64,000 nucleotides of DNA from Paraspadella gotoi (GCA_051294375.1 CM119266.1:9184538-9248537), one strand, 5' to 3'. Counted from the stretch's first letter, positions 11,734-23,268 are shown. The notes: generated by a model not told the origin, from the letters alone. Program-made: numbers and translations.

Positions 11734-11846
11734 CAAGAAAGATAACTTGACACTTGACTAATAATAAATAAATACTTACATGACACGTACTCCTGAATCT
11801 GTGCGAATTCCTGTGGAGAGAGCTTGGCCCAGAGTAGGTCGGACAT
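2619..11846 (-). CDS. Type I diacylglycerol kinase, N-terminal part (gene runs off the left edge)
   Basis: DGKs phosphorylate diacylglycerol to phosphatidic acid, ending DAG signalling at membranes. Three exons (11846-11780, 7818-7742, 7584-7413) join in phases 1 and 0 with consensus GT-AG borders. They encode the recoverin-homology domain that is specific to type I DGKs (alpha, beta, gamma). Recognisable blocks are [40 protein letters not shown] and [20 protein letters not shown]; in vertebrate DGK beta/gamma the matching stretch begins LSPSEF and contains [16 protein letters not shown]. Four further candidate exons (5876-5442, 4932-4706, 3769-3555, 2744-2619) would encode a low-complexity Ser/Thr-rich linker between RVH and the EF hands. 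EF hands, C1 fingers and the catalytic domain are not in the window and should lie left of base 1. The first three exons are secure; the linker exons are less so. Confidence 0.8.
3555..3769 (-). CDS. Candidate DGK linker exon (basic then Thr/Ser-rich)
   Basis: A (CT)n tract ends at the acceptor TCTCTCAG|TTTCC. The open frame reads [18 protein letters not shown], then a Thr/Ala run encoded by a CGT-CGT trinucleotide tract, then [19 protein letters not shown]. The possible donor is AAACG|GTGATT. The long GA/CT microsatellite serves as the polypyrimidine tract. No domain is recognisable. Confidence 0.38.
4706..4932 (-). CDS. Candidate DGK linker exon (Ser/Thr/Pro-rich)
   Basis: The acceptor is GTCCTCAG|CG and the donor CAGG|GTACGT. 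The open frame reads [16 protein letters not shown], then [18 protein letters not shown], then a Thr-Pro run ([18 protein letters not shown]). This is low-complexity linker sequence with no recognisable domain. Support comes from splice borders, GC content above the surrounding introns, and position in the DGK gene. Confidence 0.4.
5205..5400 (-). mobile_element. tRNA-derived SINE (family with a GGGCC-TTTAAACCA core)
   Basis: On the minus strand: A-box-like TTGGCTAGTGGCGAAGG, B-box-like CTGGTTCTCGTCCCGG, then ACGGGCCATTTAAACCACCC and CCAATGCACACCGT. The GGGCC-TTTAAACCA and CACACCGT blocks recur at 42.85-43.1 kb, so this is one SINE family. It lies between two candidate DGK linker exons. Confidence 0.55.
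5442..5876 (-). CDS. Candidate DGK linker exon with an apparent +1 frameshift
   Basis: The 5' part reads in one frame ([17 protein letters not shown], later [17 protein letters not shown]). From about 5735 the protein-like frame shifts by one base ([19 protein letters not shown], then [18 protein letters not shown] and [14 protein letters not shown]). Dropping one G near 5735 would join them, so an assembly indel is likely; I cannot exclude two exons. The acceptor is AAAAAG|TCC and a possible donor GCGAG|GTGGAT lies just before a SINE. The acceptor is phase 0 while exon 3 ends in phase 1, so a small exon may be missing between 5.9 and 7.4 kb. Confidence 0.45.
7000..7375. repeat. Pentameric (ATTTC)n-rich tract in DGK intron 3
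   Basis: Degenerate ATTTC/ATTCC pentamers run up to exon 3. The region 6340-6480 holds three units of about 41 bp (GAGGAGAAAAGG..AAAAAAATA). No gene is seen in 5950-7400. Confidence 0.7.
7413..7584 (-). CDS. DGK exon 3 (RVH domain, end)
   Basis: The acceptor CCCCGCAG|CCG opens in phase 0. The exon encodes [39 protein letters not shown] and then a Gln/Ser/Asn stretch ending TAIGK, with donor AAAAG|GTAAGG in phase 1. The FEGFKLFM..FLE.ELP pattern is that of DGK beta. After LKRPHA the sequence loses family similarity, which marks the start of the linker. Confidence 0.85.
7742..7818 (-). CDS. DGK exon 2 (RVH domain)
   Basis: The acceptor CTACTATCTAG|AC completes the Tyr codon from exon 1. The exon encodes [20 protein letters not shown] then YNPEE and ends at donor GAGGAG|GTGAGT in phase 0. 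The [15 protein letters not shown] block is the most conserved part of the type I DGK recoverin-homology domain. Confidence 0.88.
7819..9345. other. DGK intron 1, first part; no gene
   Basis: AT-rich intronic DNA. It includes a GACCGACAGACCGACCG stretch (8831-8850) shared with 31870-31900. Nothing else is recognisable. Confidence 0.6.
9365..9535. repeat. Interspersed repeat (TTCAATAAATA-CTATCTTG family)
   Basis: Shared blocks CATTTAATAAATAAGCTATC, ATGG-GGTTTAAGGCCTCCATCA and ACAAGATAATGACATTGCAA. Relatives are at 10590-10860, 59745-59960 and in the duplicated unit (16320-16480, 17580-17860). The 10.6 and 59.8 kb copies share an extra downstream part (AACGAAGTGGT). Confidence 0.55.
10208..10326 (-). 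CDS. Candidate first exon, [12 protein letters not shown]..., with a GCC-repeat
   Basis: The ATG has G at +4 in a CpG-rich stretch. It reads [19 protein letters not shown] then an Arg or Ala run from a (GCC)n tract, and could end at CAG|GTTTTG. The copy in the second duplication unit (17159-17285) is 8 bp longer in the (GCC)n region, so downstream frames differ; there it reads [18 protein letters not shown] recognise no family. The non-repetitive first 18 codons look protein-like, but no partner exon was found. It could equally be DGK intronic sequence. Confidence 0.25.
11780..11846 (-). CDS. DGK exon 1 (start codon), proximal copy
   Basis: The ATG reads on the minus strand from 11846 and the exon encodes [20 protein letters not shown] plus Val-Ser and one base of a Tyr codon. 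The donor is TCAT|GTAAGT (phase 1). The LSPxEFxQxQxY signature matches the very N-terminus of vertebrate DGK beta/gamma. The missing two bases (AC) are supplied exactly by the acceptor at 7818, giving the family's conserved Tyr. An identical coding copy lies 6992 bp upstream on the gene strand. Confidence 0.85.
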
Positions 11847-12834
11847 GTTGCGAGGCGAGTTGTGCTTGTATCCGTTTTAAGTGAGCGGTTTTTTAGTCGT
11901 TTTGTTTATGTTTTGTTTATCTCCTCTCAATGTTTTGGATTTTTTCTGGGATCGGCGAAAACGAGACTATTTTCATGTTGCATCCTCGAGCCAAAATCTC
12001 GGGAGTGTTTTACCGCTCAATTTTTTCAAAATCATTTTTATGTTTTTTGTTTTTGTTTATGTTAGTTTTTCTTTTTTTTTTAGTTTTGTTTGAATCGACG
12101 TTTTTCTTTAATGTTTATTTTTGTTTTTATTTTGTTTATATCGAGCGCATGCGCGAGAACGTGTTACTTCGGAGGCACGTGAATGGAAAGGATTCTCCCT
12201 CTAATTCCAAACATAATTTGTTATCTTTTTTTTTAAATTTATTTTTTTTTGTTCGAAATCTATTTTAATCGAACAGTTAGGTTGTTCTTTCCTCCGCAGG
12301 GGGAGAAAGAAAGTTGCGTTTCGTTGCAGAGAATACAAAACAAAACACGAAACAAAAACAAGTTGGTACAAGAGAATAAAAAAACAAAAACCGAGATTCC
12401 GGCATGTATGTAAAAGATTTTTGAAACGACGAAGATGAGGAAATTGCGAGAAAAGAAGACGAAAGAGAGAGAGATGGATGGAGAGAGGGAGAGAGAGTGA
12501 GATAGAGAGAGAGAGGGGAAGGGAAAGAAACTGGGATTGAAAAAGGAAGCGTAGGAGGAAGAGGAGGAGGAGGAAGAAGAGGAGGAGGATGAGCGTTCGG
12601 AGGAAAGGAAAAAGAAATGAAGGAGGAGGAAGAGGAGGAGGAGGAGGAGGATACGAACGATACAACGAGAATGAAATGGAATTTGGCGAAAATCCATGAA
12701 CGAGTAGCAGAATGACACTAACTCGATCGGCGGCGAAAATGGGAAAATATGATTTCGTTTTAGGGAAGATAGAAAAGAGTGAAGGGAAGAAAGAGAGAGA
12801 AGGTATTAAGAAACTTTTAAAAAGAAAGAGGGAA

Positions 12835-12847
12835 AAGAGAGAGAGAC

Positions 12848-12941
<94 letters not shown>

Positions 12942-12945
12942 GAGA
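12835..12945. repeat. (GA)n microsatellite, one of more than fifteen in the window
   Basis: Other long GA or CT tracts are at 3779-3850, 5890-5985, 10358-10391, 11690-11730, 14473-14525, 14580-14664, 17318-17380, 19850-19925, 21413-21440, 21495-21582, 23372-23448, 27190-27285, 28214-28350, 28690-28757, 28810-28880, 29160-29210, 29665-29712, 37560-37585 and 38548-38582. They differ in length between duplicated copies. Confidence 0.95.
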
Positions 12946-14469
12946 TAAAAGAAAAGATATAGAGAGGAAGAGACTGACTTTTGAAACAAGGAAGCGGATT
13001 AATTTTGCGCACGGCGAGTCGATTTCGAGAGCAATAGCGAGACGGAGACGAAGAAAGCGAAAGAGCGAAAGAGAGAGAGCGAGAGGTGCCATTTCCGAAA
13101 AAGCGTGGGTTGTGGATATAAGCGAAAGAGCAGAGGCGACGGGAGACGAGGAGAACGCAGCGACGAGTCTTGAACCGGAAGCAGTTTCGATGCTCTGTTT
13201 TGGTATTCGTAGAATTCATATGATTAAATATAAATAAATAATAATAAAGATATATACAAAATTTATAATAAAAAGTGCTCTTTTGTTCTAATGTTAAACA
13301 CTGCGCTCAAGATGGCAGCACCAGTTCCCGCCACCTTAGATCGTCATCTCTTAACCCGTCACTCTTCGTCGACCAAAGAAGCGAGAAACTTGATTCCGAT
13401 GATCAAAAAGAGTGGAACTTTTCAATTCATAGAGGCTAAGGGCCAAATTCAGGGCTAAAGATTAAGCCCTGGGCTTAGGCTAAAGTCCGGGGGTTGAGGG
13501 CTCGAGCCCGTATTCGACATTTAATGTTAGTGAAATAATAACGACCGAGTTGGAAAACGTAATTCACAAAATCTCACAGATAATCCAAAGAGCAAATAAA
13601 TTCGCCGGCTTTTAAATAATCTGGCGAAAAAAATATTCACGCGACGAAAAGCGAAAGTCGGACGTCAGCCAGAAAAAATTAAAAAAGAAAGAAAAAAGAA
13701 AGAAAAAAAAATTAGTCGTTTATTTACGATTTTGTTTTCAACGAATCGAGAGAGACTTAAAAAAAAGTTCGTTCTGAGTTTTAGTGTGAGAAAAAAAAAA
13801 GGTTCCACGTTTCAATGTTTATCTTCGTCGAATCGCGAGTTCGGAAGTTTGGTCCGGGGGTCTCTGCACCCAGGGGTCTCTGCACCCAGGGGTCTCTGGA
13901 CCCAGGGGTCTCTGCACCCAGGGGTTGAAAAATAAAAGCTCGGTGTTCAGTTCGTTCGGACGGCTTAAATAGAGAACGAAACGGAAGTAGTAAATTATAC
14001 TTTGATAGGGAGGTAGTATAAGTTAATTTAAATTACCAAAAAAAAAAAAATAAAAATTATTGATAATTTCTTTGCGTTTTTATTTAATTTTTTTTGTCAA
14101 GGTGTCAAGCTGAAGAAAATATAATAAAAATATATTTATATATATATATATATAATATATAATTTATATATATAAAAAAATAAAATTCAAAATATTTTTT
14201 TTTCAAAAATAAAATAGTCAATTAAAATAGATATTTTTAAATCGAGGAAAATCGCGACAACGAATGTGAATTTGAGTCACGAAATCTGAGGATTCGCCTT
14301 CGCTCTCTTCGTTGTCGTCGTCGTCGTCATCGTTGTCATTTTCGTCGTCGCCATTGTCGTCGTCTTCGTCGTCGTCGTGACCCAAATGAGAATCGTCGTC
14401 GTCACGAAATGTTCACCAGAGATCACAGCGCAACCGACTTTTTTTCTTCTTCGCTCTCCATTTCCATTT

Positions 14470-14528
<59 letters not shown>

Positions 14529-14577
14529 TCGCCTATGCTGGCCCGTCTGTTGACTCAAGACGGAGTGGAATATTCAC

Positions 14578-14667
<90 letters not shown>

Positions 14668-15170
14668 TACGTACATAGTATATCCTAAGAATTCGAATTT
14701 GAAATCAGTCAAGATTTATACGGCCGGTTTACTTTTTTGAGACCCAAAACTTGAAATACGAACAAAAAGATTTTTCGGTCGCCGGCATTTTTTTTTTTTT
14801 TTTAAATTTGGATTTTGAGTATCGAGTTTTTCGCGCGATTAAATTTATGCTCGTTTGCGAGAGGAAAGGTTGACAACATTGATTTAAGGCAGAACAAGAA
14901 GTTTCGTTGATAAAATATTATAAATCTGATTGACAAAGGGAAAGAAAGAAAAATGATTTTGGATTTTAAAATTATTCGATGCCCGGAAAATATCCTGCCA
15001 TTTGTGTCAAGTTTCCAAGTTGGCGGGAGATCTAGTCAAAATATTTTTTTTTCTTCCGTTCAGCTAAAACAGTTTTTCGTGGAAAATAAAAAAGTGTAGA
15101 AAAGAAAGTCCTACTGCAGACGGTCATAAGTTCAGCACGCTTATAAGCGTTACATTAGGTAGGTAATTCA

Positions 15171-15335
15171 CGACCTGCGGGAAGCGTGAGGACGTGAGGA
15201 CGGCCCTATACCGCTTTGGGGTCCTTGAAAACCCCGAAGCCTGCTTCCAATCCCTGGACCCGTTCTATGGCTGCTAGAGGGGGTTAAAGAAGTTGCGGAT
15301 TGCATTCTTCAGCCCACTTAGTGACTTATTCAAAC
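15171..15335 (+). mobile_element. SINE 3'-body fragment related to 39.0-39.5 kb
   Basis: It shares GAAGC-TGA-GACGGCC, GGGG-CCTTGAAAACCC, a GACCCGTTC..TGGCTGCTAGAGGGGG block and TTCAGCCCACTTAG with the 39.4 kb SINE body. It is repeated at 22070-22235 in the tandem duplication. Confidence 0.5.
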
Positions 15336-15584
15336 TACACGTTATAAATTTAAAAAAAAATTAAAGAACTACTAATTACAGCTACTTTTCAATTAAACAA
15401 CTTTTCAGCAAGAAAATACAAGAACTGGAAGACAGAAAATTAATGAAATAGCAACAAGAAGTATTGTCCCTTCATGCTTGAATTTATATTGCGTATTTCT
15501 CTCTCTTGGATAACGTTTTTCATCATTCAGACTTTTGCTATGGTATTATCCAATTTCCAGACATATTTTCTATTCGACCGACTT

Positions 15585-15605
15585 GAGTTAAAATGGCCGC
15601 CGTCG
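15585..15605 (+). promoter_or_regulatory. YY1-type element in a CpG-rich block
   Basis: TTAAAATGGCCGCCGTC resembles the AAnATGGCGGC YY1 site often found at transcription or translation starts. An open frame of 109 codons starts at this ATG (15593-15922) but looks non-coding. An identical block is at 22486-22506. Confidence 0.25.
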
Positions 15606-17158
15606 GCGAGAAAAGCAGCCGACGCCTCATCCTCGAACGGACGTCGGGGGAAGAAGCTTTCGCGTCGGAGGACATGGAAAACTCCAGAGGGCGCTGTTGT
15701 TTGGCATTCAGAGCGACTTGTGTTTGCAGTGCAAATGTTGGACAAGTTGTCGTCTTATACGTCGTCGCCGTCGTCGTCGTAACGAGTAAAACACCGCCGC
15801 TCCCGAAACTCATTTCTGCGCGTGCCACTTGTTTGTTTATTTTCGTCGAGTCAGGAAAGGAGAAAAAGAAAAGCCGACGAGAGAGGTCTCCACCAGCGGT
15901 TTCTGGAAGGAGATGCTTTTAACGAGCTTTGGCCCTTTTGTTTGTCACGATGATGTTTTTTTGCTTTTTAGACAAACAAACATTTGATGAATTAAAGAAC
16001 AAATTCTTTTCAATCTGTAAATCGGCCAATGGAATTCTAGATTTTCTAAATTAGAATCGACAAAAAAGGGGAAAAAAGCGCACTCACGCGGGAAAGAGAG
16101 AATGGGAATGAGAAGATTGAAAGAAAAAAAAAAGGTTCTCTATCTCTGTCGTCGTCTTAATCGTCGTCGTCGTCGTCGTCGGGTGCAAAGACGCGGAATT
16201 TAAAAGGATGAAAAAGATCGAAGTTCCAGACGCCTATTAGCCACCCGGTCGATTTTCGCCGCCTCGCTCTCGGTAAAGGGGAAAAGAGAGAGATATTGTT
16301 TTTCCTTCTTAGCAAGCGCGTCAATTTATACTTTTTAATATTTATATGAAATTGGTACAACCAATATAAAAATTATCCATTCATTTAATAAATAAGCTAT
16401 CTTGCCCCCGACTTTGGACAGGCTTTGGTGGTTAAAGGCCTCCATCACTCTTACAAGATAATGACATTGCAAGGTCCCTGTCTTCTTTTACTTTTTATGG
16501 TCGCGGGTCTCAGCTATTTTCGCTCGGATCATAAAATCAGAGTTGAATGCGCGCGAAAAGGAACTCATTTCTCCTGAGACGAAAATGAAAAAAAAAACGG
16601 AAAAAAAAACGAGAGAAGATATTGGCCGGGATTTTAACAGTTCGGGTCTTTAATCCATTTTTTTTGTAAATTTAAGAAAAAAGGATTTGACGTGAAAACG
16701 ATACCCTTTATAAGAAAATTATATTATTATATTATAATATATATATTATGTCATATTATATTGTAACACGAAGCAGAGCTACCAAACGGTTCTATGGCTA
16801 CCACTACTATATCGTCATTCGAAATTAAATGGAGTCTAATCAGACGCTTTAAATGCCATCACTTATATGACGCTGCCTCAAATGGCATCTCCACAAATGG
16901 CCTTGCCTCAAATGGCATCACCTTAAATAACGCTGGCCTTAAATGGCACCTCCTCAAATGGTATCTCGACAAATGGCATCACCTTAAATGGCGCTGCCTG
17001 AAAAGGCACTCCTCAAATGGCATGACTTAAAAGGCATCTTCCCTCGAATGACAATCGATCAAAGTAAAATCCATTAAAGCCCGCTGAAAGTCATTTTCCC
17101 CGACGCATAAACAAAATCGTCGAGAAAAGATAGAAACTGAAACCAAAGATCTCAAAAC

Positions 17159-17285
17159 CTGAAGCAACGCAGAACGATACATTTCGTTGTTCGTCGTCGT
17201 CGGCGGCGCGGCGGCGGCGGCGGCGGCAGCGTCTCTGTTGTTGAGCGTTAACCTCTGAAGCGAAAGAGTCTAAAAGGTCCGCCAT
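17159..17285 (-). CDS. Duplicate of the [12 protein letters not shown] candidate exon
   Basis: Same start and first 18 codons as 10208-10326, with an expanded and interrupted (GCC)n tract that changes the reading frame by two bases. The length difference in a trinucleotide tract that is not a multiple of three argues that at least one copy is miscalled or non-coding. Confidence 0.22.
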
Positions 17286-17320
17286 CAATTCAGAGCGCGA
17301 CGTACCCCGGCCAGTGAGAG

Positions 17321-17381
<61 letters not shown>

Positions 17382-18657
17382 ATCGCTAAATCCCTTTTCC
17401 ATTTGGGTGAAAAATGCTCATTGAAAAATGTATTTTTCTAAAAAAACGATGCTTCATGCCAAAGTTTTTTTTTTTAGAGTAAGTTTTCCTCATTCATCGG
17501 TCAACGCTCTCGACTTCTCTCATAATATCGACAATCCAATGAAGTTTAGCTATATTCACTCGCGATCCAAACATCTTATAAAATTATTATTATATTATCA
17601 TTACTCTTTCAATAAATACGCTATCTTGAGCTATCTAGTCTTTGAACACGCTATGGTGGTTTAAGGACTTCATTCCTTTTACAAGATGACAGTAGGACCG
17701 TGAAAACTTAAAATCAAGACTCAGTCTAATTTATTAACTCCCCGACAACCTGATTTCCTTATGAACGAAGTGGTTCAATACTTTTATACACAAACTCTTC
17801 ATGTCTTCATTGTCTACTCAAGCTCGTTCCTACTTTCTCCCTCCGCCCAGTATCGCTTCTTTTCTTTTTTTAAAAGAAAGAAAACCAGAAGCAGACAAGA
17901 AAACCCGAGATTCTCGAAATTCCCGGATGTTGATACTTTTTATATTAAGCGGGAAATCGATCGCGCGAGAGGTTCTTGTCTCTCTGAAATTGAACAGAAG
18001 GAAAGACGCAACACCGACGGAGAAGAAAGAAAGAGGGAGTATGGATCTGTTGCTATATATAGAACATATACGTTTAGATATATTCAATATAAAATAGAAT
18101 GAAAATGTTCTCTAAAGAGGAAAAAGTCTGAGAAAGTTTAAAAAAAATAAAAATGATAAACTAAAATAGACTAAAGAAAACCCCGATACATATATATTGA
18201 AAAACTAACAAGATATTAACTAACGAGAAACATTATCGAGCGTAGGATGATTGAGCGTCATCGGAATTTTTCTTCCCCCCCCCTGAAGCTAAAAAGGTAC
18301 AGGGTTTGTAATTTATCGACTCCATTCCTTGTTTTTATTGATTGTCGATCGATCTTGAAATGACGCTATACAGAGCGAATCAACAATTTCCAGATCGTTC
18401 CTTTATTATAGATTTAATTTTAATTTTAAAATTAAAACTAATCTTAAACCCTAATCCCTTAATCCCTAACGTAATCCTTAACCTTAACTTTCAGCTTAAT
18501 TTTTAACATAAAAAATTTAATTTAAATCAAGATGAAATGGGGCATTCTGGGAAAATAAGGCCGAGAGATAGATATATATATATAATTATATATAGAGAGA
18601 GATATAGAGAGAAATATAGAGAGTTATGGAGAGATTAGAGAGAGATAGAAGAGAGAG

Positions 18658-18712
<55 letters not shown>

Positions 18713-18771
18713 AAACAAGAAAGATAACTTGACACATAATGATAACTATTAACTAATATAATAATACTAAC

Positions 18772-18838
18772 ATGACACGTACTCCTGAATCTGTGCGAAT
18801 TCCTGTGGAGAGAGCTTGGCCCAGAGTAGGTCGGACAT
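18772..18838 (-). CDS. DGK exon 1, distal duplicated copy
   Basis: This is the same 67 bp exon as 11780-11846 with the same predicted 22 residues. It lies in the second unit of the 6.9 kb tandem duplication. Its donor reads TCAT|GTTAGT instead of GTAAGT, which is weaker at position +3. If real, the gene has two alternative first exons with identical coding sequence; if the duplication is an assembly artefact, this copy does not exist. Confidence 0.6.
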
Positions 18839-19843
18839 GTTGCGAGGCGAGTTGTGCTTGTATCCGTTTTAAGTGAGCGGTTTTTTAGTCGTTTTGTTTA
18901 TGTTTTGTTTATCTCCTCTCAATGTTTTGGATTTTTTCTGGGATCGGCGAAAACGAGACTATTTTCATGTTGCATCCTCGAGCCAAAATCTCGGGAGTGT
19001 TTTACCGCTCAATTTTTTCAAAATCATTTTTATGTTTTTTGTTTTTGTTTAGTTAGTTTTTCTTTTTTTTTTTAGTTTTGTTTGAATCGACGTTTTTCTT
19101 TAATGTTTATTTTTGTTTTTATTTTGTTTATATCGAGCGCATGCGCGAGAACGTGTTACTTCGGAGGCACGTGAATGGAAAGGATTCTCCCTCTAATTCC
19201 AAACATAATTTGTTATCTTTTTTTTAAAAATTTATTTTTTTTTGTTCGAAATCTATTTTAATCGAACAGTTAGGTTGTTCTTTCCTCCGCAGGGGGAGAA
19301 AGAAAGTTGCGTTTCGTTGCAGAGAATACAAAACAAAACACGAAACAAAAACAAGTTGGTACAAGAGAATAAAAAAAAAAAACCGAGATTCCGGCATGTA
19401 TGTAAAAGATTTTTGAAACGACGAAGATGAGGAAATCGAGAAAAGAAGACGAAAGAGAGAGAGATGGATGGAGAGAGGGAGAGAGAGTGAGATAGAGAGA
19501 GAGAGGGGAAGGGAAAGAAACTGGGATTGAAAAAGGAAGCGTAGGAGGAGGAGGAGGAGGAAGAAGAGGAGGAGGATGAGCGTTCGGAGGAAAGGAAAAA
19601 GAAATGAAGGAGGAGGAAGAGGAGGAGGAGGAGGAGGATACGAACGATACAACGAGAATGAAATGGAATTTGGCGAAAATCCATGAACGAGTAGCAGAAT
19701 GACACTAACTCGATCGGCGGCGAAAATGGGAAAATATGATTTCGTTTTAGGGAAGATAGAAAAGAGTGAAGGGAAGAAAGAGAGAGAAGGTATTAAGAAA
19801 CTTTTAAAAAGAAAGAGGGAAAAGAGAGAGAGACAGAGAGAGA

Positions 19844-19928
<85 letters not shown>

Positions 19929-21079
19929 GAGATAAAAGAAAAGATATAGAGAGGAAGAGACTGACTTTTGAAACAAGGAAGCGGATTAATTTTGCGCACG
20001 GCGAGTCGATGTCGAGAGCAATAGCGAGACGGAGACGAAGAAAGCGAAAGAGCGAAAGAGAGAGAGCGAGAAGGTGCCATTTCCGAAAAAGCGTGGGTTG
20101 TGGATATAAGCGAAAGAGCAGAGGCGACGGGAGACGAGGAGAACGCAGCGACGAGTCTTGAACCGGAAGCAGTTTCGATGCTCTGTTTTGGTATTCGTAG
20201 AATTCATATGATTAAATATAAATAAATAATAATAAAGATATATACAAAATTTATAATAAAAAGTGCTCTTTTGTTCTACTGTTAACACTAGCGCCAGAGA
20301 TGGCAGCACCAGTTCCCGACCAAAGAAGCGAGAAAAACTTGATTCCGATGATCAAAATGAGTGGAACTTTTCAATTCATATTGAGCTAAGGGCCAAATTC
20401 AGGGCTAAAGATTAAGCCCTGGGCTTAGGCTAAAGTCCGGGGTTGAGGGCTCGAGCCCGTATTCGACATTTAATGTTAGTGAAATAATAACGACCGAGTT
20501 GGAAAACGTAATTCACAAAATCTCACAGATAATCCAAAGAGCAAATAAATTCGCCGGCTTTTAAATAATCTGGCGAAAAAAATATTCACGCGACGAAAAG
20601 CGAAAGTCGGACGTCAGCCAGAAAAAATTAAAAAAGAAAGAAAAAAGAAAGAAAAAAAAAATTAGTCGTTTATTTACGATTTTGTTTTCAACGAATCGAG
20701 AGAGACTTAAAAAAAAGTTCGTTCTGAGTTTTAGTGTGAGAAAAAAAAAAGGTTCCACGTTTCAATGTTTATCTTCGTCGAATCGCGAGTTCGGAAGTTT
20801 GGTCCGGGGGTCTCTGCACCCAGGGGTCTCTGCACCCAGGGTCTCTGGACCAGGGTCTCTGCACCCAGGGGTTGAAAAATAAAAGCTCGGTGTTCAGTTC
20901 GTTCGGACGGCTTAAATAGAGAACGAAACGGAAGTAGTAAATTATACTTTGATAGGGAGGTAGTATAAGTTAATTTATTTACCAAAAAAAAAAAAATTAA
21001 AAAATTATTGATAATTTCTTTGCGTTTTTATTTAATTTTTTTTGTCAAGGTGTCAAGCTGAAGAAAATATATAAAAATA

Positions 21080-21123
<44 letters not shown>

Positions 21124-21491
21124 AAAATTCAAATATTTTTTTTTCAAAAATAAAATAGTCAATTAAAATAGATATTTTTAAATCGAGGAAAATCGCGACA
21201 ACGAATGTGAATTTGAGTCACGAAATCTGAGGATTCGCCTTCGCTCTCTTCGTTGTCGTCGTCGTCGTCATCGTTGTCATTTTCGTCGTCGCCATTGTCG
21301 TCGTCTTCGTCGTCGTCGTGACCCAAATGAGAATCGTCGTCGTCACGAAATGTTCACCAGAGATCACAGCGCAACCGACTTTTTTTCTTCTTCGCTCTCC
21401 ATTTCCATTTCGGAGAGAGAGAGAGAGAGAGAGAGAGAAGGATCGCCTATGCTGGCCCGTCTGTTGACTCAAGACGGAGTGGAATATTCAC

Positions 21492-21584
<93 letters not shown>

Positions 21585-23268
21585 TACGTACATAGTGTAT
21601 CCTAAGAATTCGAATTTGAAATCAGTCAAGATTTATACGGCCGGTTACTTTTTTGAGACCCAAAACTTGAAATACGAACAAAAAGATTTTTCGGTCGCCG
21701 GCATTTTTTTTTTTAATTTGGATTTGAGTATCGAGTTTTTCGCGCGATAAATTTATGCTCGTTTGCGAGAGGAAAGGTTGACAACATTGATTTAAGGCAG
21801 AACAAGAAGTTTCGTAGATAAAATATTTATAAATCTGATTGACAAAGGGAAAGAAAAAAAAGATTTTGGATTTTAAAATTATTCGATGCCGGAAAATATC
21901 CTGCCATTTGTGTCAAGTTTCCAAGTTGGCGGGAGATCTAGTCAAAATATTTTTTTTTTCCGTTCAGCTAAAACAGTTTTTCGTGGAAAATAAAAAGTGT
22001 AGAAAAGAAAGTCCTACTGCGACGGTCATAAGTTCAGCACGCTTAAAGCGTTACATTAGGTAGGTAATTCACGACCTGCGGGAAGCGTGAGGACGTGAGG
22101 ACGGCCCTATACCGCTTGGGGGTCCTTGAAAACCCCGAAGCCTGCTTCCAATCCCTGGCCCGTTCCATGGCTGCTAGAGGGGGTTAAAGAAGTTGCGGAT
22201 TGCATTCTTCAGCCCACTTAGTGACTTATTCAAACTACACGTTATAAATTTAAAAAAAAAATTAAAGAACTACTAATTACAGCTACTTTTCAATTAAACA
22301 ACTTTTCAGCAAGAAAATACAAGAACTGGAAGACAGAAAATTAATGAAATAGCAACAAGAAGTATTGTCCCTTCATGCTTGAATTTATATTGCGTATTTC
22401 TCTCTCTTGGATAACGTTTTTCATCATTCAGACTTTTGCTATGGTATTATCCAATTTCCAGACATATTTTCTATTCGACCGACTTGAGTTAAAATGGCCG
22501 CCGTCGGCGAGAAAAGCAGCCGACGCCTCATCCTCGAACGGACGTCGGGGGAAGAAGCTTTCGCGTCGGAGGACATGGAAAACTCCAGAGGGCGCTGTTG
22601 TTTGGCATTCAGAGCGACTTGTGTTTGCAGTGCAAATGTTGGACAAGTTGTCGTCTTATACGTCGTCGCCGTCGTCGTCGTAACGAGTAAAACACCGCCG
22701 CTCCCGAAACTCATTTCTGCGCGTGCCACTTGTTTGTTTATTTTCGTCGAGTCAGGAAAGGAGAAAAAGAAAAGCCGACGAGAGAGGTCTCCACCAGCGG
22801 TTTCTGGAAGGAGATGCTTTTAACGAGCTTTGGCCCTTTTGTTTGTCACGATGATGTTTTTTTGCTTTTTAGACAAACAAACATTTGATGAATTAAAGAA
22901 CAAATTCTTTTCAATCTGTAAATCGGCCAATGGAATTCTAGATTTTCTAAATTAGAATCGACAAAAAAGGGGAAAAAAGCGCACTCACGCGGGAAAGAGA
23001 GAATGGGAATGAGAAGATTGAAAGAAAAAAAAAAGGTTCTCTATCTCTGTCGTCGTCTTAATCGTCGTCGTCGTCGTCGTCGCGGTGCAAAGACGCGGAA
23101 TTTAAAAGGATGAAAAAGATCGAAGTTCCAGACGCCTATTAGCCACCCGGTCGATTTTCGCCGCCTCGCTCTCGGTAAAGGGGAAAAGAGGGAAGGAAGA
23201 AAGGAAGAATAANNNNNNNNNNNNNNNNNNNNNNNNNAGGGGAAAAGAGGGAAGGAGAAAGGAAGAAT

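Larger units (their letters stand above)
9345..16295. repeat. Tandem duplication, unit 1 (about 6.9 kb)
   Basis: It runs from TTCTTAGCAGACGCGTCAAT (9355) to GTAAAGGGGAAAAGAG (16290), and nearly the whole stretch recurs directly after it. It contains DGK exon 1, a degenerate AAATGGCATC minisatellite (9880-10085), a GCC-repeat candidate exon (10208-10326), many GA tracts and a 16-bp x4 repeat (13857-13924). Copies differ by scattered substitutions, small indels and microsatellite length. Confidence 0.85.
11850..16295. other. Upstream flank of DGK exon 1; no convincing gene
   Basis: Holds GA tracts, an acidic (GAC)n frame on minus (14240-14410, Asp-rich, probably a repeat artefact), a 16-bp GGGGTCTCTGCACCCA repeat x4 at 13857-13924, and a CpG-rich block at 15590-15800. 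A DGK promoter or 5' UTR may lie here but cannot be pinpointed. Confidence 0.5.
16300..23195. repeat. Tandem duplication, unit 2 (about 6.9 kb)
   Basis: Direct copy of 9345-16295, joined with no spacer at 16300. Identical stretches of hundreds of bases (for example 15538-15922 versus 22439-22823) show it is recent or an assembly haplotype. The GA tracts vary most, as expected of allelic microsatellites. Confidence 0.85.

Noticed and set aside
12201-12989. Long open frame of 262 codons rich in Ser-Leu
   Set aside because: It is driven by (CT)n microsatellites and purine/pyrimidine-biased intron sequence; there are no domains or splice logic, and similar frames appear at every GA tract.
14240-14410. 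Asp/Glu-rich minus-strand frame
   Set aside because: Pure (GAC)n trinucleotide tract without an acceptor; composition alone is not evidence of a gene.
15593-15922. 109-codon frame MAAVGEKSSRRL...
   Set aside because: The start context is good, but after about 30 codons it reads through GTC repeats into Val runs and has no donor; better explained as a CpG/YY1 regulatory block.
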